A stretch of 64,000 bases of DNA. Origin: Acidobacteriota bacterium (lineage in GTDB: Bacteria > Acidobacteriota > Vicinamibacteria > Vicinamibacterales > CAVVIG01). The stretch lies in the NCBI GenBank assembly GCA_016195265.1, contig JACPZW010000066.1:41133-105132 (forward strand), given 5' to 3'. Both the position numbers and the translations under genes were made by a program. Below the pieces are notes generated by a model, which saw only the letters and a list, made by a program, of their open reading frames with translations, did not search any database and had not been told where the DNA came from. Below are positions 34,302 through 44,553 of this stretch, one piece after another (position 1 is the first letter of the stretch; the number at the start of each line of letters is the position of its first letter).

Positions 34302-34804
34302 CTTCCGGCGCGTGTGAGCTTCCGAATCTTCCGGACGATGAGGTCGCGCTTGATCCCGCGCAGCCGATCGACGAACAGCGTGCCGTCAAGGTGATCCATT
34401 TCGTGCTGAAAGGCGCGCGCCAGCAGTCCCGTGGCCTCGTGGCGCTGTTCGGCGCCCTGGCGATCGAGTCCCTTGATGACGGCGCGTGCGGGGCGCACGA
34501 CCGTGGCGTTGAACGTAGGAACGCTGAGGCAGCCTTCGTCTTCGAGCTGCATTCCGTCGCGCTCGACGAACTCGGGGTTGACCAGGACGATCAAGCCGTT
34601 CGGATCTTGGCCGACCGAAATGTCCACGACGAAGATCCGCAGCGCCTCGCCGACCTGCGGCGCGGCGAGCCCCACGCCAGGCGCGGCATACATCGTCTCG
34701 ATCATGTCGTTGATGAGCGTGTCAATCTCGGGCGTCAGCGCCTCGACCGGCCGCGCCTTCTCGTGCAGCACGCCTTCGCCGTACTTCAGGATCGGTCGAA
34801 TCAT
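34295..34804 (-). CDS. def: Peptide deformylase
   Basis: 169-residue metalloenzyme removing N-formyl groups. All three motifs are present: GVGLAAPQVG, EDEGCLSVP and QHEMDHLDG (metal ligands Cys, His, His; catalytic Glu). First gene of the def-fmt-rsmB operon. A 9-bp repeat array (CGCAGAGAC/CGCAGAAAG/CGCAGAGTG, 34825-34851) lies just upstream. Confidence 0.96.
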   Translation of the reverse strand: MIRPILKYGEGVLHEKARPVEALTPEIDTLINDMIETMYAAPGVGLAAPQVGEALRIFVVDISVGQDPNGLIVLVNPEFVERDGMQLEDEGCLSVPTFNATVVRPARAVIKGLDRQGAEQRHEATGLLARAFQHEMDHLDGTLFVDRLRGIKRDLIVRKIRKLTRAGRW

Positions 34805-34859
34805 GTCGGGGATAGACGACGATCAACGCAGAGACCGCAGAAAGCGCAGAGTGAGAGGA

Positions 34860-35012
34860 TCATTCTGGAAATCCGTTCACGACGCGTCTTCGGCCGTTGT
34901 CGAGAAGCCACTTCACGTTGAAGTTGAAAAGCAATCCTACTTTACAACCAGAGAAACGCAGATAAGACAGGAGCTGCGCGGTGGGCACACTCTTCCGCGT
35001 GTTCCGCGGGTT
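34860..35012 (-). pseudogene. Remnant of a GxxExxY-family protein
   Basis: Minus-strand frame reads TAQLLSYLRFSGCKVGLLFN then FNVKWLLDNGRRRVVNGF and a stop at 34860-34862. This is the C-terminal block of GxxExxY proteins (usually AQLLxYL...VGLLINFN...LxxGxxRxV). The N-terminal two-thirds with the GxxExxY motif are missing, so it is debris. It fills most of the gap between def and aroC. Confidence 0.6.
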
Positions 35013-35027
35013 CGGCGTTGATCGTCG

Positions 35028-36242
35028 TCAGTCCCCCTTAGCTGAGCGGAAGCGAGCGGCGGTGCGGTCGCGGAAGGCTCGATGATTGGCGATGACTTCC
35101 TCGACCGTATCGTTGCCGAACTTCTCGAGGACCGCGTCGGCGAGCACCAGCGCGACCATCGCCTCGCCGACGACGGCAGCGGCCGGCACCGCGCAGACGT
35201 CGCTACGCTCGACCGTGGCGGGGCTCTCGGTCATCGTTGCGAGATCGACCGAGCGGAGCGGCTGCATGAGCGTCGAGATGGGCTTCATGTACGCGGTCAC
35301 GCGCAGGTCCTCGCCGTTGGTGATGCCGCCTTCGAGTCCACCCGCGTTATTCGTGGGCCGTCGCACGGGGAGGGACCCCGGCGCGCCCGTGACGCCGAGC
35401 ACGATCTCGTCGTGAACGCGCGACCCCGGCGCGTCGGCCACGGCCGGTCCGAGGCCGATCCCCACGCCCTTGATCGCCTGGATGGACATCAGCGCCTGCG
35501 CGAGACGCCCGTCGAGCTTGCGGTCCCAGTGCACATGGCTGCCGAGTCCGGGCGGCACGCCGTGCGCGAGCACTTCAAAACTGCCGCCCATGGTGTCGCC
35601 GACCTCGCGCGCGCGATCGATTTCCGCGATCATCCGCTGCTCGACCGCGGGGTCGGTGCAGTGAAGCAGCGTCTCGCTGGAAATCGCCTTGACCTGCGCG
35701 AAGGTGATGGCGAGCGGATCGCGCAGTGACGCGGACCCGATCGACACGACGTGGCTGGCGATCTCGACACCGATCGTGCGGATAAGCTGGCGGGCGATGG
35801 CGCCGACCGCGACGCGCGCGGCGGTCTCTCTGGCGCTGGCGCGCTCGAGAATGTCGCGCATGTCGTCCTGGCCGTACTTCACGAAGCCCGCCAGGTCCGC
35901 GTGCCCAGGCCGCGGGCGCGTGACCGCCGGCCGATCCGCGCCGGTGGCGCCGGCCGGCATCTCCGGCTCGACGTGCATCGTCTTCTGCCAGTTCTCCCAA
36001 TCCTTGTTCGGAATCATCAACGCGATCGGCGCGCCCGTCGTCACGCCGTGGCGCACGCCGCTCAGTACGTCCGCGCGATCGGATTCGATCAGCATCCGCC
36101 GGCCGCGGCCGTACCCGGTCTGGCGGCGGCGCAAGTCCGCGGTGATCGCGTCGACGTCGAGCGCGAGGCCCGCGGGCACGCCCTCGAGAATCATGACGAG
36201 CGCCTTGCCGTGCGACTCGCCGGCAGTCAAAAAACGCAACAT
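35028..36242 (-). CDS. aroC: Chorismate synthase
   Basis: 404 residues; last step of the shikimate pathway (EPSP to chorismate, FMN-dependent). Signatures [53 protein letters not shown] and [11 protein letters not shown] plus [16 protein letters not shown]. Length slightly above the usual 360-390, like actinobacterial forms. It stands apart from the aroDE-trp cluster 13 kb away. Confidence 0.96.
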   Translation of the reverse strand: MLRFLTAGESHGKALVMILEGVPAGLALDVDAITADLRRRQTGYGRGRRMLIESDRADVLSGVRHGVTTGAPIALMIPNKDWENWQKTMHVEPEMPAGATGADRPAVTRPRPGHADLAGFVKYGQDDMRDILERASARETAARVAVGAIARQLIRTIGVEIASHVVSIGSASLRDPLAITFAQVKAISSETLLHCTDPAVEQRMIAEIDRAREVGDTMGGSFEVLAHGVPPGLGSHVHWDRKLDGRLAQALMSIQAIKGVGIGLGPAVADAPGSRVHDEIVLGVTGAPGSLPVRRPTNNAGGLEGGITNGEDLRVTAYMKPISTLMQPLRSVDLATMTESPATVERSDVCAVPAAAVVGEAMVALVLADAVLEKFGNDTVEEVIANHRAFRDRTAARFRSAKGD

Positions 36243-36272
36243 GCGGGCATCATTCTACTCGAAGTATTTGCC

Positions 36273-39200
36273 ATGTCCGGTGCGGGCGCGGCGCGCCGCG
36301 GCGCGATTCGCGCGGCGATGATCTTGCACGAGCTGACGGCCTCACTGGGGGGACGCATGCAACTGATCGCCGATCGCTTCGCGGTGGACGACGACGGGCG
36401 CGCGGTGGATCTCGCCACGGGCGCGCGCGTCACGCTCGTGACGGGCGCGTGCGGAGGCATCTCCGACCAGCGACGCTGGATCGCGCGGTGCGATGCGCTT
36501 CGCGGTCTGCATCATCGCGTCCTCGCGCCGCTTGTTGATTTCGGCACGATCGGCGAGTCCTCGCGGTTCGAGGCGTGGGGCTGCGGTGGCCCATGGACGG
36601 GATCGCCGGAGATGCTGGGCGCGCAGCACGACGTAGCAGCGGCCGTCCTGCGCGGGGCCGGGCTCACCATCGGCCCTGGCGACGCGGCACGTATCGGGCG
36701 TGACGGCGCGGTCGCGTGGCTGCCCGGTGCGGATACTGGCTACCCGTTGGGCGCCGACTACCCGGACGCGGAAAGTCTCCCGCTGCGGCAACGCGGGTTG
36801 GCGCACATCGATCGCCGCGCGGTCGGCGCGTTGGCGGAGATGCTCGGAAGCACTCCGGAGCCGCGCCCGCACGTGGCCGCGTTGTGGGGCAGCCCCGGGG
36901 CAGGGAGGTCGACCGCCGCGCTCGAACTGGCGCGCATCGCGCGGTTGAACGGACTGTCCCCAATCGCCGCCTCACTGATTCAAACGCGCTACGCGGATCT
37001 GATTCACGGCCGCAGCCTCTTCATCATTGATGATCATGCGCGCGCCGCGGGATGGCCCGCGCTTCTGCACGCGGTCCTGCGGACGGCGCTGCCGCACGCA
37101 CTGCTGCTCGTCGGCGAGCGGGAAGTGCGCGGCGTCGATGGCGTGCCGCTGGATCTGGTGGCTGCGGAGACGCTGGTGGCCGCGGTCCGGCCCCGCATTG
37201 CGGACGACGGGCAGGCGGCCTGGGCTCTTCGGGCGGCCGAGCGCGCGCAGGGTTCGCCGGGCCGCTTCGCCGCAATCCTCAGGCCCGAAAGCGCCGGCCG
37301 GCGCGAGCGCCGGCGGCATCTGCGGGCCGCCGAGCAACCGGCGTCCTATGGCGCGGAGCCGGCCATCGTGGCCGTGCCGCCGACCGACGTGGCTCCTCCG
37401 AAGCGGGACCACGCGTGGCCGGCGCCGGGTGAATTGGCCGCGCTCAGACGGCGCATGACGTCCGCCGCCGAGCAACTCTCCCGCGGACGGCACGCGCCGG
37501 CGATCCGCCAGCTGCGGCACGCGATCGGTGGATTCGCGCGGCGCGACGCGTGGACAGAAGCTGCCGACGGCGGACTGATCCTCGCGTCCGCGCTTCTGCG
37601 ACGCGGACGCGTGCGCGAGGCGCAGGTGGCGCTCGAAGAGACGCGGCAGTACGCCGGGCGCGCCGGACGCGACGCGCTGCTGCTCGATCTCGCGGCGCTG
37701 AGCGGCGACGCGTGGATCGATCTGGCGCGCCTGGACGACGCGGAGAGCGTCGTCGGGTCGGCGATCGCGTCGGCGCGGGCGGTTCGCGACGTTTCGCGCA
37801 CACGCGCGCTGTCGCTTGTCCTCGCGCGCGGTCTGGCCTGGCGGGGCCGGTGGGCCGATGCCGCCTCGGTGCTGGGAGGGCCGGCGACCGACGCGCCCAT
37901 CGGCCTGAGGGTTCGGCACGCCGCTCTCGCGTCGCGCATTGCCGTCGGACAACGTGATCCCGTCCGCGCGATGGCGCTGACGACCGAGATTATGGAGGCT
38001 GCGCGAGCGCTTGGGTCGGAGGCGCTGACGGCAGCGGCGGTCTGCGCGGCCGCCTTCGTTCATCTCTCCGTCGGTGATTTCGAGGCGGTGCAGCGGCACG
38101 CCGTCGCGGCGATCGCGGCGGCGCGGGCCGGACACGACCCGCTTCGCGCGGTCCGCGCCCGACTCCTGCTGGCTGAAGCCGAACGGCGGAGAGGCCGGCC
38201 GGCACGCGCGCTCGCGTTACTGCGCCGGATGGGTTTACTGGCGGCGGCGTTACCGCCCGTGCTGCGCGTTCGTTGGGAGATGATCGGGGCTCTGGCGCGG
38301 GGCGGCGATCCTCGTGCGGTGGTGACGAAGCACGTGGCCTCGTCCGGGCTGGACGCGCTGGCGCTCTTCGCCGATTTCCGCAGCGCAGGACAGGCGGACG
38401 CGGTTGAGGACTCGATCGCCGAAGAACTGGTCAGCGTGCTCCGCGTGTGTCAAACGGCCGAAGACGAATCGGCGGTGCTGAAGACGGTCTGCGCACGGGT
38501 GCGCAAGCAGACCCACGCCGCGGCGGTGGCGTTTGTCGCCACGCGGGGCGGGCGCACGCACATGGTCGAAGGGGACGGCGGCCGGCTCGATCCCGAGATC
38601 GCGGAGCGGGCGCTCTCGATTGGTGCCGCGATCGCGCCGCATCTTCATGGCGATCGCATCGAAGCGGCGGCGCCGGTCCAGTACGGCGGCCGGCTGATCG
38701 GCGCCTTGTGCGCGCGCTGGGTGCTGGGTTGCACGCACGATCTGTCCCGCGCGCCGCTGGTCCTGACGCTGGCCGCGGCGGCGGCGGCGCCGCTGCTGTC
38801 GGCTGCGATCGTACGGCGGGAACAGGCGCCGACGCTGGCGGTGGGCGCGATCGGCGGTGTAACCGAAGCGGCGAGGGAACTGCGCGGCGCCGTCGAGCGG
38901 GCGGCGCCGGCGCCGTTTCCCGTTTTGATCACAGGTGAGAGTGGAAGCGGGAAAGAACTCGTCGCGCGGGCCGTGCACCGCGCCGGCGCCAGGCGCGATC
39001 GGCCCTTCTGCACGCTCAATTGCGCCGCGCTTCCCGATGACCTTGTGGAAGCCGAGCTCTTCGGGCACACGCGCGGCGCCTTCACCGGCGCCGTCGCCGA
39101 TCGTCCCGGCGTGTTCGAAGAAGCGCACGGGGGCACGCTCCTTCTGGACGAAGTGGGCGAGCTGTCCCCGCGCGCGCAGGCCAAGGTGCTGCGCGTGATT

Positions 39201-39821
39201 CAGGAAGGCGAGCTACGGCGCGTCGGCGAAAACCTCTGCCGACGGATTGACGTGCGTCTCATCGCCGCGACCAACCGCGAGCTGTCGCAGGAAGTGGCGG
39301 CCGGGCGGTTCCGTCTCGATCTGCTGTATCGCCTGGACGTGCTGCGCATTACGGTGCCGCCGCTTCGGGAACGTCGTGAAGACATCATCGTGCTCGCCGA
39401 ACAGATCTGGCGCGAGTGCACGGCGCGTCTCGGCAGCCGGGCGACGCTTGGCGCCGCGACGATCGGTGCGCTGGCGCGCTATGATTGGCCCGGCAACGTG
39501 CGCGAGCTGCAGAACGTGCTGGCCGCGGTGGCGGTCCGGTGCCCGAGGCGCGGCGTCGTGCCGCCGGAGGCGCTGCCGCCGCAGTGTGGCGGACACGTAA
39601 ACCTGGCGACGTCGCGGCTCGAAGATGCCCGCCGCCAGTTTGAAGCGCGCTTCGTCCGGGCTGCGCTCGCGAGAAGCGGCGGCCAGCGCAGGCGGGCCGC
39701 GGAAGAGCTGGGCGTCACGCGACAGGGTCTGACGAAGCTGATGACCCGCCTCGGGATCGGGCCTGAGGCGGAACAACCGGCGAGCGACGACCCGCCACCC
39801 ACGACTCACGACCACTTGTGA
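36273..39821 (+). CDS. Multidomain sigma-54-dependent transcriptional activator
   Basis: About 1182 residues. N-terminal 100 residues ([19 protein letters not shown]...VLAPLVDFG) look like the N-lobe of a protein kinase without the catalytic lobe. Then comes a P-loop ATPase-like part ([11 protein letters not shown] near 206; [12 protein letters not shown]), an arginine/alanine-rich TPR-like region (about 390-700), a GAF-like domain (about 725-850), and the sigma-54 AAA+ domain: Walker [14 protein letters not shown] near 888, GAFTGA near 935, Walker [14 protein letters not shown], then a Fis-type HTH ([18 protein letters not shown]). The layout suggests signal integration through an ATP-binding/TPR sensor. 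Start 36273 versus 36318 is uncertain. A GTGA overlap couples it to permease genes. Confidence 0.85.
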   Translation: MSGAGAARRGAIRAAMILHELTASLGGRMQLIADRFAVDDDGRAVDLATGARVTLVTGACGGISDQRRWIARCDALRGLHHRVLAPLVDFGTIGESSRFEAWGCGGPWTGSPEMLGAQHDVAAAVLRGAGLTIGPGDAARIGRDGAVAWLPGADTGYPLGADYPDAESLPLRQRGLAHIDRRAVGALAEMLGSTPEPRPHVAALWGSPGAGRSTAALELARIARLNGLSPIAASLIQTRYADLIHGRSLFIIDDHARAAGWPALLHAVLRTALPHALLLVGEREVRGVDGVPLDLVAAETLVAAVRPRIADDGQAAWALRAAERAQGSPGRFAAILRPESAGRRERRRHLRAAEQPASYGAEPAIVAVPPTDVAPPKRDHAWPAPGELAALRRRMTSAAEQLSRGRHAPAIRQLRHAIGGFARRDAWTEAADGGLILASALLRRGRVREAQVALEETRQYAGRAGRDALLLDLAALSGDAWIDLARLDDAESVVGSAIASARAVRDVSRTRALSLVLARGLAWRGRWADAASVLGGPATDAPIGLRVRHAALASRIAVGQRDPVRAMALTTEIMEAARALGSEALTAAAVCAAAFVHLSVGDFEAVQRHAVAAIAAARAGHDPLRAVRARLLLAEAERRRGRPARALALLRRMGLLAAALPPVLRVRWEMIGALARGGDPRAVVTKHVASSGLDALALFADFRSAGQADAVEDSIAEELVSVLRVCQTAEDESAVLKTVCARVRKQTHAAAVAFVATRGGRTHMVEGDGGRLDPEIAERALSIGAAIAPHLHGDRIEAAAPVQYGGRLIGALCARWVLGCTHDLSRAPLVLTLAAAAAAPLLSAAIVRREQAPTLAVGAIGGVTEAARELRGAVERAAPAPFPVLITGESGSGKELVARAVHRAGARRDRPFCTLNCAALPDDLVEAELFGHTRGAFTGAVADRPGVFEEAHGGTLLLDEVGELSPRAQAKVLRVIQEGELRRVGENLCRRIDVRLIAATNRELSQEVAAGRFRLDLLYRLDVLRITVPPLRERREDIIVLAEQIWRECTARLGSRATLGAATIGALARYDWPGNVRELQNVLAAVAVRCPRRGVVPPEALPPQCGGHVNLATSRLEDARRQFEARFVRAALARSGGQRRRAAEELGVTRQGLTKLMTRLGIGPEAEQPASDDPPPTTHDHL

Positions 39822-40738
39822 CCGCGTTCTTCGTTCGCCGGCTCCTGCTCACCGTTCCCGTCCTGCTGGGCGTGACGACGCTCGTGTTCTCGCTCATTCA
39901 TCTCGTGCCGGGCGATCCGGTGCAGGCGATGCTCGGCGACAGCGCGTCACCACAGGACGTGGCGGAAATGCGCGGACGCCTGGGTCTCGATCGGCCGCTG
40001 TACGTCCAGTACGGATCATTCTTGAAAGGCGTGACGACGGCGAATCTCGGAGTGTCGCTGCGCACGAACCAGCCCGTGACGGCGGCGATTGCGGAGCGCG
40101 TGCCAGCCACGATGGAATTGGCGGCGGCGGCGATGGCGATCGCCGTACTTATGGCCATTCCGCTCGGTGTCATCGCCGCGGTGAACGCGGGCACGACCGT
40201 GGATCACGCCGCGACGACTGTCGCGCTGGCCGGCATCTCGGTACCCGGGTTCTGGCTGGGGCCACTGCTCGCGATCGTCTTTTCGGTGGTCCTCGGCTGG
40301 CTGCCGGTGTCGGGCCGCGGCACCCTGGCGCACTTGGTGCTGCCCGCGATCACGCTGGGCGCTCCGCTCGCGGCCGTCCTGGCGCGCACGACGCGTGCGA
40401 GCGTGATCGAGGAACTGCGCGAGCTCTACGTGCTCGCCGCGCGGGCGCGCGGTGCGTCCCGGGAGCGCGCGGTAGTTCGCCACGCCTTCAGAAACAGCCT
40501 GATTCCGATTGTGACTGTTCTCGGGCTGCAGTTCGGCGCCGTGCTTACCGGCGCCGTGATCACCGAGACCATCTTCGCGTGGCCCGGCGTTGGCCGGCTG
40601 CTCATCCAGTCGATCAGCTTCCGCGACTACCCGCTCGTGCAAGGCTGCATCCTGCTCATTGCCGTGACCTACGTCGCCGTGAACCTCCTCACGGATCTTG
40701 TGTACGGCTTTCTCGATCCACGGATCAGGTACCACTGA
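39818..40738 (+). CDS. dppB: ABC transporter permease, DppB-type
   Basis: 306-residue inner-membrane permease of the peptide/nickel importer class: [32 protein letters not shown], the EAA loop [20 protein letters not shown] and [13 protein letters not shown]. Six transmembrane helices. Starts with a GTG overlapping the regulator stop (GTGA). Neither ATPases nor a binding protein are nearby, so the substrate and partners are unknown. Confidence 0.9.
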   Translation: MTAFFVRRLLLTVPVLLGVTTLVFSLIHLVPGDPVQAMLGDSASPQDVAEMRGRLGLDRPLYVQYGSFLKGVTTANLGVSLRTNQPVTAAIAERVPATMELAAAAMAIAVLMAIPLGVIAAVNAGTTVDHAATTVALAGISVPGFWLGPLLAIVFSVVLGWLPVSGRGTLAHLVLPAITLGAPLAAVLARTTRASVIEELRELYVLAARARGASRERAVVRHAFRNSLIPIVTVLGLQFGAVLTGAVITETIFAWPGVGRLLIQSISFRDYPLVQGCILLIAVTYVAVNLLTDLVYGFLDPRIRYH

Positions 40739-40740
40739 AC

Positions 40741-41535
40741 GTGTTGAAGACGGGCGGTGCAATCGTGCTGCTGGCGGCCGCGGCGGCGCTGTTCGGCCCC
40801 GCGCTGACGCCGTTCGATCCCGTTTCTCAGGAACTGGCGCTGCGCCTCGCGGCGCCGACCCTGTCGCATCCGTTCGGCCTCGACGAACTTGGTCGCGACA
40901 TCCTGGCGCGCGTCCTCGCCGGCGCGCGGATCTCGTTTCTCGTAGGCGTGACGGTCGTGTCGATTTCGGCGTCGCTCGGCACAGTGCTCGGCGCCGCCGC
41001 CGGCTACTTCGGCGGGCTTCTCGACGACGCGATCGGGCGCGCGATCGACATCCTGCTAGCCTTCCCCGGACTGCTGCTGGCCATCGCGCTCGTGGCCGTC
41101 CTCGGACCGAGCCTCGTGAACGTCCTCTTCGCGCTGACGATCATCGGCTGGGTCGGCTACGCGCGGCTGGTGCGGGGGCAGGTGCTGCGCGTGCGCGAGC
41201 TCGAGTACGTCCAGGCCGCCCGCGCCATGGGCGCCCGGGCCCCGCACATTCTCTGGCGCCACATTATTCCCGCGGCGATGCCGGCCGTCGTCGTCCAGGC
41301 GACGCTCGGCATGGGCGGGGCGATCGTCGGCGAAGCGGCGCTGAGCTTTCTCGGTCTGGGCGTGCAGCCGCCGTCGCCGAGCTGGGGCACGATGCTCAAC
41401 GGCGGACGCGCGCATCTGCTCGACGCGCCGCACCTGACCATCTTTCCCGGACTGGCGATTGCCGCCCTGGTCCTCGGGCTGAACTTCCTCGGAGACGGCC
41501 TGCGCGACGCGACGGATCCCAGGCGCAACACGTAG
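40741..41535 (+). CDS. dppC: ABC transporter permease, DppC-type
   Basis: 264-residue second permease: HPFGLDELGRDILARVLAGA, EAA loop VQAARAMGARAPHILWRHII and EAALSFLGLGVQPPSPSWG. GTG start at 40741, two bases after dppB. The amino terminus is shorter than usual DppC but includes the first helix. Acts as a heterodimer with the DppB-type protein. Confidence 0.9.
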   Translation: MLKTGGAIVLLAAAAALFGPALTPFDPVSQELALRLAAPTLSHPFGLDELGRDILARVLAGARISFLVGVTVVSISASLGTVLGAAAGYFGGLLDDAIGRAIDILLAFPGLLLAIALVAVLGPSLVNVLFALTIIGWVGYARLVRGQVLRVRELEYVQAARAMGARAPHILWRHIIPAAMPAVVVQATLGMGGAIVGEAALSFLGLGVQPPSPSWGTMLNGGRAHLLDAPHLTIFPGLAIAALVLGLNFLGDGLRDATDPRRNT

Positions 41536-41662
41536 GCTCGTACGGCTGGCACAGGCGCTACGACGCTGTGCACGGTGTCCAAAGCGGAGGTCACGGGTCT
41601 CGAACGGAGCTGGCACGCAAACCCGGTGTCCTCCGTAGTGGAGCCGTTCGCCGGTCGTCCGT

Positions 41663-43036
41663 TCAGCGCGCGCGCCGCGCGAGGGCGAGCAGCGCGGCAT
41701 TCGTCGGCTCGCGTGCCAGACCGCGCGCGATCGTGGCGCGGGCGGCCTCGCGATCGCCGGCGCGCAGCTGCGCCTCCGCCAGCGGCGCGAGCAGCCCCCC
41801 GTCGCCCGGGCTGGCCAGCGTCGCCTTGCGCAGCCACTCCACCGCCGCGCCGGCGTCGTTCATCTTCAGCGAGAGCTGCGCGATGTGCGCGGCGCGGGCG
41901 GAGAACTCGCCCGGGTCGGGCGCCAGACTGCCGTACTGAATCAGCGCGGTCCGGGCCGCGTTGAAATGATTCTGCCGCTCGGCGGCGGTCGCGTAGAGCA
42001 GGTAGGCTGACGGCTCGACCGGAGTTCGCCTCGTCGCTTCTTGAAGCGTGCGCTCGGCACGCTCGGCATCGCCGTCCTGCAAGAGCGCCTTGCCGTACAG
42101 CGTGAGCACGTCGCTCGTCGCGCCGGTATTCGACGCGACCCGTTCGAGCGCTTCCCGCGCCTTGCTGAGGAACGTGCGGTCGTCGCGCGGCCGTTCCAGC
42201 CAGACCTGTCCGAGCGCCCGGTAGATGACGTCGGCGTCCGGGTGCTGCTCGAGGGCGCTGCCGAGCGTGAGCACGGCCAGGTCCCAGCGCCCCACGCGTG
42301 CGTGGGCGAGACCGACGGCCACCTGGCGCTCGATATGGCTCTTGTCGAGCAGGGCGAGCGCCTGGAGCTGTTCCAACTCGGCGTCGCGGCGGCCGGCCGC
42401 GGCGTACAGATCGGCCAGTTCCTCGCGCGCCGGGATCATGCCCGGCGACAGCGCCACGGCACGTTCCAGCGCGCGGATCGCGTCTGCCGGACGCTGGGTT
42501 TCCCGCAGGCACACGCCGCGCAGGTAGAGCGCGTCGGGCATCTGCTCGTCCAGCCGGAGGACCCGATCGAGCGTGGCCATGGCGGCGGTCAGGTCGCCGT
42601 TGCGGTACTGCGCGAGCGCGAGTTTGAAATGGAGCCGCGCGGAGTGATCGTCCAGGCGCAGGCAGCTCTCGTAGGCCTCGACTGATCCCTTGAACTTCTG
42701 GTCCTGATAGAGGACGTCCGCAAGTTCCTCGAGCGGACGCGGGGCCGTGGCATCGCGCGCCGCAGCGCTTTTGAAGTCGCGGGCGGCCTCCTCGAGATTC
42801 CCCTGGCGATGGTAGGTCTGGCCGCGGCGCAGGTAGGGGAGCATCGAGTCGTCGCGCAGGGCGATCGCGCCGCTGTAGGCTTCGATGGCCGCGTATGTCT
42901 GGTCGGCGCGCATCGCGGCATCCCCGCGCGTCATCAACTCGCGGTAGTGCCGCTGGCGGGCGACGGCCTGCAAGGCGGCCCCAACGCCGCCTGCGCCCAC
43001 CGCTAGCAGGACAATGAGGGCAATCGCACGCCGCAT
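41663..43036 (-). CDS. Tetratricopeptide repeat protein, exported or membrane-anchored
   Basis: 457 residues with an N-terminal hydrophobic segment (MRRAIALIVLLAVGAGGVGA) and about ten TPR units (e.g. MTRGDAAMRADQTYAAIEAY, ALYLRGVCLRETQRPADAIR). A scaffold for protein interactions in the periplasm or at the membrane; no enzymatic motif. Single gene, divergent from the sigma factor. Confidence 0.75.
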   Translation of the reverse strand: MRRAIALIVLLAVGAGGVGAALQAVARQRHYRELMTRGDAAMRADQTYAAIEAYSGAIALRDDSMLPYLRRGQTYHRQGNLEEAARDFKSAAARDATAPRPLEELADVLYQDQKFKGSVEAYESCLRLDDHSARLHFKLALAQYRNGDLTAAMATLDRVLRLDEQMPDALYLRGVCLRETQRPADAIRALERAVALSPGMIPAREELADLYAAAGRRDAELEQLQALALLDKSHIERQVAVGLAHARVGRWDLAVLTLGSALEQHPDADVIYRALGQVWLERPRDDRTFLSKAREALERVASNTGATSDVLTLYGKALLQDGDAERAERTLQEATRRTPVEPSAYLLYATAAERQNHFNAARTALIQYGSLAPDPGEFSARAAHIAQLSLKMNDAGAAVEWLRKATLASPGDGGLLAPLAEAQLRAGDREAARATIARGLAREPTNAALLALARRAR

Positions 43037-43092
43037 CGCCCTATCCTACCAGCCGGCAGGAACTTTGGACCCCGGACGGGGTCTAACGTTGT

Positions 43093-43098
43093 TATAGT
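43093..43098 (+). promoter_or_regulatory. -10 box (TATAGT) of the ECF sigma gene
   Basis: TATAGT lies 10 bases upstream of the chosen GTG start at 43109; an earlier in-frame GTG (43097) would overlap the box. Suggests another leaderless transcript. Confidence 0.45.
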
Positions 43099-43108
43099 GG
43101 AACTCTCT

Positions 43109-43714
43109 GTGAAGCAGGCGCGCGTCGCCCAATGGGCGGAGGTCGGCGGCCGGGAAGCACTGCTGGTGCAGCGGTGTGCCGGCGGCGAGCAGATGGCCTT
43201 CACCGAACTGGTCGCCGAGCACCAGCGGATGGTCGTCCAGCTCGCGATGAACCTGCTGGGCGATCGTGACGAGGCGCTCGACCTGTCGCAGGAAGTCTTC
43301 CTGCGCGTCTTCCGCACCATTCAGCGGTTCCGCGGTCAATCCAGCCTGCGCACGTGGATCTACCGGATCGCCGTGAACCAGGCGCGCAACCGGCATCGCT
43401 TCTGGCGCCGGCGGCATCGCGCCGATCAGGTGTCCCTCGATCAGCACATCGCGGCGCACGGCGAATTCCGATCGACCAGTGATTCGACGCCCGACCGCGT
43501 GCTCGCGCAGAAGGAACTGGCGGCGCGGCTGCAGCACGCGCTGGACAGCCTGCCGTTCGATCAGCGGACCGCCATCGTGCTGCGCGAGGTGGACGGCTTG
43601 AGCTACGAGGAAATCGCGTTTTCGCTCGGCGTGGCCATCGGCACGGTGAAGTCGCGGCTGACCCGCGCGCGCCGCGCGCTGCGCCAGGACCTGCGGGAGG
43701 CGGGGCCCGCATGA
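43109..43714 (+). CDS. RNA polymerase ECF sigma factor (RpoE-like)
   Basis: About 201 residues. Sigma region 2: MAFTELVAEHQRMVVQLAMN, DEALDLSQEVFLRVFRTIQR and SSLRTWIYRIAVNQARNRHR; region 4: LPFDQRTAIVLREVDGLSYE and GVAIGTVKSRLTRARRALR. Directs transcription of a stress or envelope regulon. Its stop overlaps the start of the anti-sigma gene (ATGA), the usual sigma/anti-sigma pairing. Confidence 0.92.
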   Translation: MKQARVAQWAEVGGREALLVQRCAGGEQMAFTELVAEHQRMVVQLAMNLLGDRDEALDLSQEVFLRVFRTIQRFRGQSSLRTWIYRIAVNQARNRHRFWRRRHRADQVSLDQHIAAHGEFRSTSDSTPDRVLAQKELAARLQHALDSLPFDQRTAIVLREVDGLSYEEIAFSLGVAIGTVKSRLTRARRALRQDLREAGPA

Positions 43715-44553
43715 AGAAGCTTTCGTGCGTGACGGCGCGCCGGCGTCTGCAGGCGTTTCATGATCAGGAACTGCCCGTGCCGGAGCAGATCGCGGTGAGC
43801 GCGCATCTGGACGGCTGCGATGCGTGCATGGCGTCGCTCGCCGATCTGCAGGCGATCCGGGCCGCGCTGCACGGGATCGCGATCCAGCGATGCGTCCTGT
43901 CGAACGAAGAGGCCGAGGCGTTCGCGTCCACGGTCGTCAGCCGTCACCAGGCCGAAGACGATGCGTCGTTGCTGGCCCGCGTGCGGCTGATGTTCGACGA
44001 CATGCACCTCGTGTACGCAGGCGTCGGCGCCGCGGCCGCCGCGCTGGTGTGCGTCGTGATCATGCTCAGCATGATGCGGTTCGCGACCAGCGAGCGACCG
44101 GATTCCCTGGCCGCCATTGTGACGGTGCTGTCCACGCCGATCGAATGCGAGTCGGGCAACGAGGCGGACGACACGCTCGGGTGCCGGGCGCGGTGGACCG
44201 AACGGTTCCAGCGCGCCAACGAGTCGGCGGAGCTGGACGCGATCTTCACGCTCGACGCCGTCGTGACGCGGCACGGGCGGCTTGCGAACTTCGCGGTGCT
44301 GCGCGCGAGCGGCTTGCGCGGCCGTCGATCGTCGCTTGGCCAGGTCGAATTGATCGACGGGCTGTGCGACGCGGTCTCGCGGTCGCGGCTGGACGCGGTG
44401 GCGGCGCCCGGCGGCGCGGCCACGCCCAACATGTTGCGTCTGGTGGAGCACGCCACGGTCAGGGCGAACAAGCAGCCGCCGGCGCTCGATGTGCCGCTCC
44501 CGCCGAAGAAGCGCGCGGCGAATCTCGATCTGAATCAGCTCACGGGCGCCTAG
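43711..44553 (+). CDS. Zinc-finger anti-sigma factor-like membrane protein
   Basis: 280 residues. An N-terminal zinc-binding anti-sigma domain (CVTARRRLQAFHDQELPV then HLDGCDACMASL) gives the His/Cys pattern HxxxCxxC; a transmembrane helix spans about 107-127; the rest lies outside the cytoplasm and resembles a TonB-like or peptide-binding C-terminal domain (DAVVTRHGRLANFAVLRASG). Expected to hold the adjacent ECF sigma factor at the membrane. Its TAG stop lies in CTAG shared with the convergent gene's stop. Confidence 0.78.
   Translation: MKKLSCVTARRRLQAFHDQELPVPEQIAVSAHLDGCDACMASLADLQAIRAALHGIAIQRCVLSNEEAEAFASTVVSRHQAEDDASLLARVRLMFDDMHLVYAGVGAAAAALVCVVIMLSMMRFATSERPDSLAAIVTVLSTPIECESGNEADDTLGCRARWTERFQRANESAELDAIFTLDAVVTRHGRLANFAVLRASGLRGRRSSLGQVELIDGLCDAVSRSRLDAVAAPGGAATPNMLRLVEHATVRANKQPPALDVPLPPKKRAANLDLNQLTGA

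Noticed and set aside
34861..35021. Plus-strand reading frames opposite the GxxExxY remnant
   Set aside because: They have no recognisable family, whereas the minus strand reads a conserved block.
35751..36272. N-terminal extension of the sigma-54 activator upstream of 36273
   Set aside because: This part is antisense to aroC and reads as low-complexity Arg/Ala sequence without domain character.
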